Assembly: GCF_027887165.1 (NCBI RefSeq)
Contig: NC_077228.1
Location: forward strand, 105,686,260 to 105,750,259
DNA length: 64,000 nt
From: Monodelphis domestica
Lineage: Eukaryota > Chordata > Mammalia > Didelphimorphia > Didelphidae
Reading direction: 5' to 3'
Part shown: positions 57,633 to 64,000 of the stretch, in pieces
Position numbering within the stretch: position 1 is the first letter of the stretch
How the letters are laid out: each line of letters begins with the position of its first letter
The notes under the pieces: model-generated
What the model saw: only the letters and a program-made list of their open reading frames with translations
What the model was told of the DNA's origin: nothing
The model's database searches: none
Made by a program: the position numbers and the translations under genes

Positions 57633-58080
57633 TGTGCAGGGATAAACAGGCCCTTGGAGAAAGGAGAGGGGGAAACTCATTCCACAGGCACACCTCTCCC
57701 CCACAGTATCAGGCAAATTAAGGAATTATGATTGGTTCCTGAGAGGTGACATGGGAGACTTAGTGGGTGGAGAAAACTGCTTATAAGCCAAGACCCAGTG
57801 ACTGCTCAAACACTCTTGCACTCTTCTGATTAGAGATTGGACCTGAAGGAGCCTTTGTTGTTGTTGGTAAGCTTCAATTCATCAGAACAGCAATTAGGGT
57901 AGTTAGGAGGCAACTCTCTACTGCTTTCCTACATTTCCCTCTCTTTACTCTCACTACTTTGATGTAATAAATTGTTAAAGCTACTAACAGCCTCATAATT
58001 TAGTTTTAATTATTAAAATACTATCTGTGTCAGTGGTCCTTTTGATTCGACTGTCCTTATAATCCTTGCTACCTCCTTAC
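57633..58080 (+). mobile_element. solo LTR, family of 12476-13577
   Basis: Starts near TGTGCAGGGATAAAC. 'ctgcttataagccaag' is a TATA region and 'gtaataaattgttaaagc' the poly(A) signal. 'ctactaacagcctcat' is shared with the reverse LTR at 13 kb. The 3' limit is uncertain. Confidence 0.6.
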
Positions 58081-58164
58081 CCCAAAGAGGACTTTGCAGT
58101 ACCCTTGTAGGACTACAGATACCAGCAGGATGTTGCTGGTCAACTCTCTGTTCTTATCAATTGT

Positions 58165-58372
58165 GTATATTCATAGCATCATATATTTAGAGTCAGAAGG
58201 GAATTAAGAGGCCATCAAGTCGAACTCCCTCATTTTACAAATGAGAAAACCAAGGCTAAGAGAGCAACTTGTTCAGGGTCAAACAGTTAACAAACAAGGT
58301 AGGATTTGAAACTCAGGTTTGCCTGTCTCCAAGCTCAGCACTCTATTCACTGTACCACCTAGCTGTCTCAAT
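58165..58372 (-). repeat. MIR-type SINE
   Basis: 'gtcagaagggaattaagagg', 'attttacaaatgagaaaacc' and 'actgtaccacctagctgtc'. Confidence 0.6.
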
Positions 58373-58654
58373 GAGGTGTTTTCCTGGTTCTGAACAACAA
58401 TCCCTTTTATAATGCCCTACAAGTGATTATCTGACCTTTGTCTAAAGACTTTTGAAGATGGAAAACTCACAACCTTTTGAGGCATCACTTGCTGCTTTGG
58501 GACTGCTCTTTTGGATGCTCTTATGTTGAGGCTCAATCTGCCTCTCTGCAACTTCTCCTCCTTATGGCTCTTAGTTCTGCCCTGTGGAACCAAGGAGAAG
58601 ATTCTTTTATAAAGGCAATTTTTTTAACAAGGCCCCATTTCTTTCTTTCTTTCT

Positions 58655-59080
58655 TTTTTTTTGAGAATTTTATTTAGTCAATTTAGAACATTACTCCTTA
58701 GTTACAAGAATAATATTCTTTCCCTCCCTCCCCTCTCCCCATCCTTTCCTATAGCCAATGTACAATTCCACTGAGTTTTACATGTGTCTTTGATTAGGAC
58801 CTATTTCTATGTTGTTGATGTTTGCTTTAGGATGATCTTTTAGAGTCTACATCCACAATCATATCCCCCTCGACCTATGTAATCAAGCAATTGTTGTTGT
58901 TGTTTTTGGTGTTTTTACTCCCACAGTTTTCCCTCTGAATGTGGATAGTGTTCTTTCTCATAAATTCCTCCAAGTTGTTCAGGATCACTGCATTGCCTCT
59001 AATGGAGAAGTTCATTATATTCAATTGTATCACAATGTATCAGTCTCTGTGTATAATGTTCTCCTGGTGCCGCTCTGTAA
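58655..59080 (-). mobile_element. L1 3' UTR, truncated
   Basis: 'gaattttatttagtcaattt', 'atcccactgagttttacatg'-type block, 'atgtaatcaagcaattgt' and 'gtatcagtctctgtgtataa'. Confidence 0.75.
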
Positions 59081-59084
59081 TGGC

Positions 59085-59975
59085 AATTTTTTATACATTT
59101 TGAACACAAATATTGTTTTCTTCCTAAGTCTCCCCTTCTCCAGGATGGACAACTCTACTTCCTTCAATTCTTAGGTAACCATATATTCAGACATTCCCAG
59201 CAGCCCCTTGCCTAGAGGAGGTAGTATCAGAAGATGCATTGGGAGGATAAGCTTAAGCAATTGAGCTTGGATTTCATTCCATTTTAGTGAGGTATAAAGG
59301 GGAAAATGAGCAGTTTTGAGATGGCAGGCTGTGGTCAGTCTTTCAGTGACACAGATGGGCCAGCAGGGACTTTGAATAGAAGCAGAGATGGGAGTAGTGA
59401 TACAGCTAAATCTTTCCCCTACTTGCTGTTCCATCTATTCAGATTTCTGTGAAGGGGTTGTATGTGGCCTTCATGTGCTAAACCTACTGATTACCATAGC
59501 TCATCAGTAAAAGGATAGACAGGGAAAATTTAACTCCCTTCCTCCTTATCACAGTTTACAAGCATTTCCTACATTTTTCCATTTCTTTAAACTATATCTA
59601 ATTCCTGATTTTGTTTCCTGTAATATTGTGACCAATCATAAATTCTTATGATTCATGTCTGTTAATTAATCATGAAGAAAGGGACTGAAGTAGAGGAAGC
59701 CAGGGAATAGCTTGGAATGTAAAGGACTAAATAAGATAGAAGTTTGAACCTTGGTCTAAAATAGCTAGAGTCTTGGCTTTGGAAGATTTGAGCTGTATTC
59801 ATAAAAGACTCATTTGGTTTTGACCTTTTTCTTATAATTTAAAAATAATTTATATTCATAATTATAATTCTTATAAACTCTTAAATAATAGAGATTATCC
59901 AACCATGTGAATCAAGACCATTGGATGCATACACTATTGAGTCATGGGTAAGCAAGATTCAAATGGCATAGAGCA
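59085..59975. other. no gene seen
   Basis: Unique AT-rich sequence. Confidence 0.45.
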
Positions 59976-59983
59976 TGGTAGGT

Positions 59984-60945
59984 CTGTGATGGTGAACCTA
60001 TGACATGTGTGTCAGTACTGACACATGTAGCCATTTTCAATGACACGTAGCTGCATGCAGGCTCATTGTGCCTAGGGGCCCAGGAGCTGCATGCCCAAGG
60101 CCATGGGAGGGGGGAGAGGGGAGGGCTGTTCCATGTGCTGGCAAGGGGGGTTGGGGGGGTGAGCAGTGGGCAGCATGCCAGGTGGCTGGGGCGTGTGGGG
60201 TCCCACAGGGGTGGGGAAGAGGAGCACACTTGAGGAAGGAGTTCTCATGGTCAGGTAGGCTGGCAAGTGGCAGATGCTACTCTTGTGGAGCCCCCAGGCC
60301 AGCTGGCTGGGGAGGGGCAAGGCGAGGTGTAGGGAGGCCAGGCTGGTGGAAGACTAGGCGAGGCTCTGACCCACCAGAGAAGTGCTTGGAATTGATTACC
60401 AGACACTTTTAGCACCCTGAAAAATATAGCAATGGTTTTACTCACGATTTTTCCCTCTGCATACTTTTGTGAGACCTTATTCTCAGCATTAAATAATATC
60501 AAAACCAACAAAAGAAACAGATTGGCAGATTGTTAGTTAGTAGTGCTTGCTTGGGTTTGAAGTGTACAAAATACCAACCTTCAATTAAAGATTTAGCCAA
60601 TGAAATTCAGCAACAAAAAAAGTCATTAATAGGCAGGTTAGTTAAAGAATTCCCTCTCCCCCTCAATTATCTTAGTTCACGGCACCCCACACAAGTTAAA
60701 TAATATCCAGACCAACAAAAGAAAATGACTGACAGATGAATAAAGAAGTCACTAAGCAGGTAAGTTAAATAATTAGTTTTTGGTTTATTAAATACAGTTA
60801 TATATTACAATTATACATTTTTGTTATTTAAACTTTAAATATTGTGAAATTATGTTTTTTTTCCTCAAAGTGACACACCACCCGAGTTATGCTCAGTTTT
60901 TTGGTGGATTTTGACACACCAAGCTCAAAAGGTTGCCCATCACTG
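59984..60945 (+). mobile_element. hAT transposon, internally deleted, with transposase C-terminal remnant
   Basis: 962 bp. The ends CTGTGATGGTGAACCT and AGGTTGCCCATCACTG are inverted repeats, and the perfect 8-bp duplication tggtaggt flanks it (59976-59983 and 60946-60953). At about 60440-60535 a forward frame reads CETLFSALNNIKTNKRNRLA, the hAT C-terminal dimerisation (hATC) signature, and a second block reads YQPSIKDLANEIQQQKSH. Part of the hATC stretch is repeated near 60696. A GC-rich segment at 60060-60360 has no counterpart in the shorter copies. No full transposase. Confidence 0.85.
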
Positions 60946-61525
60946 TGGTAGGTGTTTCATTAAGCTTTCAGCCTCAGAAAAGGGGCAGGCACAAGGGGAA
61001 GTCATGCTTCCTGGGGCCAAACAGTAACAGGAAAAGGACATGATTTTGAAGGAGTGTCTAAACCTTAAATTCTAAGGGTTGGAGTTACTCCCTTAGCTAA
61101 AGAGCCAATCTTGCTAGATAGATAGTGCCACCTTCTGGTTATACTTACATGGCATGTTCGTTGAATCCCTTAACATACCACTATGGCCATAGCATCAGTT
61201 TGTCTATGTCCTTCATAAAATATTGTGTGGAACTGAATACAAAACTCCAGATATAGTCTGACCAGGGCAGAGAAAAAGGATCACCTTTCTTGTTCTGTAT
61301 ATTATTAATCTCTACTAACATATTCTATGATTATGTTTGTATTTTTTCCAATACATTTTTATGTTGTTGACTCATTAATTTTATAGACAATGAAAACCCC
61401 TAGGTATTGTCTCTCTGTGCCTCCCCTGTCCTATATTTGTGCAGTTCATTTGTTGAATCCAAATGTCTTTTACATTAATCCCTATTTCATTTCTTCTCAC
61501 AAGATTCAGTCCCATCATTCTAGCC

Positions 61526-61751
61526 CTACGTTGGTGAATCTATGGCATGTGTGCTGGGTGGGGGTGGGGGGATGATACTCCTCTCCTCCTCTCCATGTGT
61601 CCCTGAGGTCATTTCTCACATCACTCATCCCTCTACCTGGCAGCCTAATGGGAGTGCTTCCTCCCTCCCCTGTTTGGGGTAAAGAGGTGGCTCACATATG
61701 GTGTGAGGGTACAATTTGGGCACTTGGTCTCTAAAAGGTTAGCCATCACTG
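61526..61751 (+). mobile_element. short non-autonomous hAT element
   Basis: 226 bp. Left end CTACGTTGGTGAATCT (a worn copy of the family end), right end AGGTTAGCCATCACTG. The 8-bp duplication ttctagcc/ttctaacc is at 61518-61525 and 61752-61759. Confidence 0.8.
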
Positions 61752-61830
61752 TTCTAACCTATTGAGATCTTTTTAGTGCCCCAGTCTGTCATTGGGAAGA
61801 ACCACCTACTCAAAAGAATCTTGAACTTTG

Positions 61831-62279
61831 TGTCAGTGTGTCAAAGGCTCTTTTATTTCATCCTTTCCAGAATAGGTACTCACTAGCCAGTGTTCCAATG
61901 TTTCAGTCAGCAAGCAAGTACAAAGTATGGGAGCAGGCAGCCTTTTATCCTAGTCCCTGACAAAGATGGTCTTCTCCTCTTATTTACCCTTGGCTGGTTA
62001 CTTGAGAGTTATAATCTTATCTGGAAAGCTAGCTAATCAGCACAATTTACAAAGCCAATTATCTCAATCAACAAAAGATCTGTTTCAGTTCTGTATGTAT
62101 ATCTGATATAGCCTTTTATCCAATCAACATAAGAACAGTTTCAGTCCTCTCTATTTGGCTTAGGTTGGGAACAGGAAACTTAATTTGTTTTGATGGAAAG
62201 GTTCCCTGACTCCATTTTAGTGATTCATTGAGAGGAGTCTGCTATCTTTCTGAACTCCATCTCTCATAGTCATCCAACA
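61831..62279 (-). mobile_element. solo LTR, reverse
   Basis: In minus sense it starts TGTTGGATGACTATGAG and ends TTTGACACACTGACA, with TATA-like GATAAAAGGC near 61945 and AATAAA near 61852. Confidence 0.6.
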
Positions 62280-62428
62280 GGCTAGGTTTTCTGCCAGTTT
62301 CATTTGGTTAACAAATTTTGTACCTAAGTATGCCATATCTTAGTAGGCTGTCATCCAAACCATTGAAAAGATGTTAGATTGTCTTGCAGCACTCCACTAG
62401 AGAGACTTCTGTCCTTCTTGACTCTGGT

Positions 62429-63143
62429 TGTAGGAATTAAATTTAAATGGTTTGACTAAAATATATGAAAATTATAAATAATGTGGTAGTCACTGATTTA
62501 AAGTATTATTGCTCAAAGTCAAAATGACTTTTAATAGCTTTTATTTACAAAAGAAGTGGAAAGAGTGAAAGTAGAGAAATACAGAAAGATAAAAAAGACA
62601 TAGAGCCTATCTATCAAAATATTTCTCTGGTGCTTGATTCAGCCAGGACTTGTTGACCTTCAATCAGAATTAAACTCTCTCCAGAAGACGGGAAAGGAAA
62701 GCCAGCTATTCACTCATCCAAGTTCCCTCCAAGAGGTAGGTCAAGATGACTTGAATTGAAGATGACTCCCAAGGCCAAATTTCTTCTTGAAGTCAACTGC
62801 CTTCTTGAAGCCCCAGAAATTCAGAGCCTTTTATAGTGACTTCTTGTCCCTTCCCCTCTTCACAGGGGCCAATCACAGCTTCCAAATTGCCAGCAAGGGG
62901 CTGGGAGGGGGGGCAGTATCTTGTGGGATCCACTTCTCACCTCTGAAGGTGTTAATTCTTATTATAATTCTTATTATAGACCTTTTTTATCATGGGATTC
63001 ACATGTTTCTGACTGATTGGGTTAAAAGGGTGAAGATCTCTTTATTTAGTGGTTAGCTAGATACTAAGTAGGGGTACTAAAAGAAAGAGTTGACTAAGTG
63101 TTAACTCAAAGTAGACAAAGAGAATAAAGAATTCCCTTTCACA
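62429..63143 (-). mobile_element. solo LTR, reverse
   Basis: In minus sense it starts TGTGAAAGGGAATTC and ends AATTCCTACA, 715 bp. A TATA-like 'tataaaagg' complement is near 62830. Related to the LTRs at 10814 and 12476. Confidence 0.7.
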
Positions 63144-63162
63144 TGATCACCTCTTGGGAAAT

Positions 63163-63343
63163 TTAGCAATAATCATTTTACCTTCAGTCTTAGTATTAGT
63201 TCTAAGATAGAAAAGCTGTGAGGGCTAGGCAATGGGGTTAAGTGACTTGTCCAGGGTCACATAGGAAGCATTGGAGGCTAGATTTGAACCAAGGTCCTCC
63301 TGATTTCAAGCCTGGCTATTTATTGTACTACCTAGCTGCCCCT
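63163..63343 (-). repeat. SINE1-type SINE
   Basis: Reverse copy, head complement 'ctacctagctgccc'. Confidence 0.8.
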
Positions 63344-63349
63344 ATTTAT

Positions 63350-63880
63350 TTTTTATATAATTTTTTTATTTTTTTAACCAGTAAATTTTTCTCTCTCTCT
63401 TCTCCCCAGTTGAAAAAGAAAGAAAAACAAAATCCCAATTACAAACATAAATATAGTCAAACAAAACAAACTCCTGAATTGGCCATGTCTAAAACAATAT
63501 GTCTCCTTTAGTACTCATGAGTCCTCTATTAGGAGCAGAGAAGTGTATTTTTTCATGAGACCTCTTAGATTGTGATTGGTTATTCTACTGATCAGAGTCC
63601 CTAATTCTTTCAAAATTGTTTGTTATTCCAATATTGTTTAAACTGTTCTGGTTCTGCTCACTTCACTGTGTGTGAATCAATTCATACAAATCTTTCTAGG
63701 TTTCTTTGAAATAATCTGCTTCAGATTTTCTTATAGAATAATACCAATCCATGAAAGTTACAGACCATAACTTGTTTGGCCATTCCCCAATTAATGGGCA
63801 CAGCTTCAGTTTCTAATTCTTGGCTACCACAAAAAGGGCCATTACAAATATTTTGCATAACCTTGGTTAAAATTTGTTTT
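63350..63880 (-). mobile_element. L1 3' end
   Basis: Reverse order of tail, 3' UTR ('gtgattggttattctactga', 'aactgttctggttctgctca') and ORF2 end ('ggccattccccaattaatgg', 'ttggctaccacaaaaagg'). Confidence 0.75.
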
Positions 63881-64000
63881 GCTTAGGACTCTCAATTTAT
63901 TTTGTCTTTTATTTCTCCTTCTCCCTTCTCAGTTCCTAGCTGAGTAAAATGTATTTTTGTTTGCAATTTTATGTGTATGTATATTCTTTCCTCCTTTGAC

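Noticed and set aside
60068-60511. Frames of 82-114 residues in the GC-rich part of the hAT element
   Set aside because: Base-composition artefact on both strands; only the short hATC stretch nearby resembles protein.

Overview
This window is vertebrate nuclear DNA, and the repeats point to a marsupial, most likely an American (didelphid) opossum such as Monodelphis. It is AT-rich and dense in young-looking interspersed repeats. They include tRNA-derived SINEs of the opossum SINE1 type, SINEs with an RTE/BovB-like tail, many 5'-truncated L1 3' ends, solo LTRs, and hAT elements that include SPIN ('Space Invader') copies, which are known from opossums. The species call is inference from remembered repeat families.

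The only host genes I can support are two tandem copies on the minus strand of an MGAT4-type (GnT-IV, family GT54) glycosyltransferase-like gene. Copy B has coding exons at 44678-44574, 43375-43231 and about 41067-39791. Copy A has coding exons at 28242-28135, 26386-26236 and about 22859-21685. Both have the same plan: a short signal-anchor exon, a short stem exon, then one large exon with the catalytic-like and C-terminal lectin-like regions. Splice phases are the same in both (0, then 1). Each has an ATTAAA site about 75 bases after the stop and a similar non-coding block about 1.5 kb upstream of the start codon, so one ancestral unit with its promoter was duplicated. The position of the metal-binding acidic motif reads E-D-N in both copies rather than the E-D-D of MGAT4A, so catalysis may be lost or changed. 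They look like the marsupial counterparts of the MGAT4E/F lineage.

Layout: 1-21.6 kb is intergenic repeats, including an L1 with a long TTC tract (7.4-7.7 kb), a SPIN hAT element inside a SINE (9.5 kb) and LTRs at 1.2, 10.8 and 12.5 kb. 21.6-29.9 kb is gene A with its introns. 29.1-36.5 kb is an LTR- and L1-rich spacer. 39.7-46.3 kb is gene B, with a TTCC tract of about 570 bp in intron 2. 47-50 kb is microsatellites and SINEs. 50.04-57.52 kb is a broken gamma-type endogenous retrovirus on the minus strand with both LTRs, a nested L1 and a 122-bp internal inverted repeat. 57.6-64 kb is LTRs, L1 ends and a 962-bp hAT element with a perfect 8-bp target-site duplication.

I saw no tRNA, rRNA, CRISPR array or operon-like structure, and no clearly undescribed system. 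The most interesting signals are the tandem MGAT4-like pair with its altered acidic motif and conserved upstream block, the hAT/SPIN elements, and a candidate L1 3' transduction at 30.4-31.6 kb.
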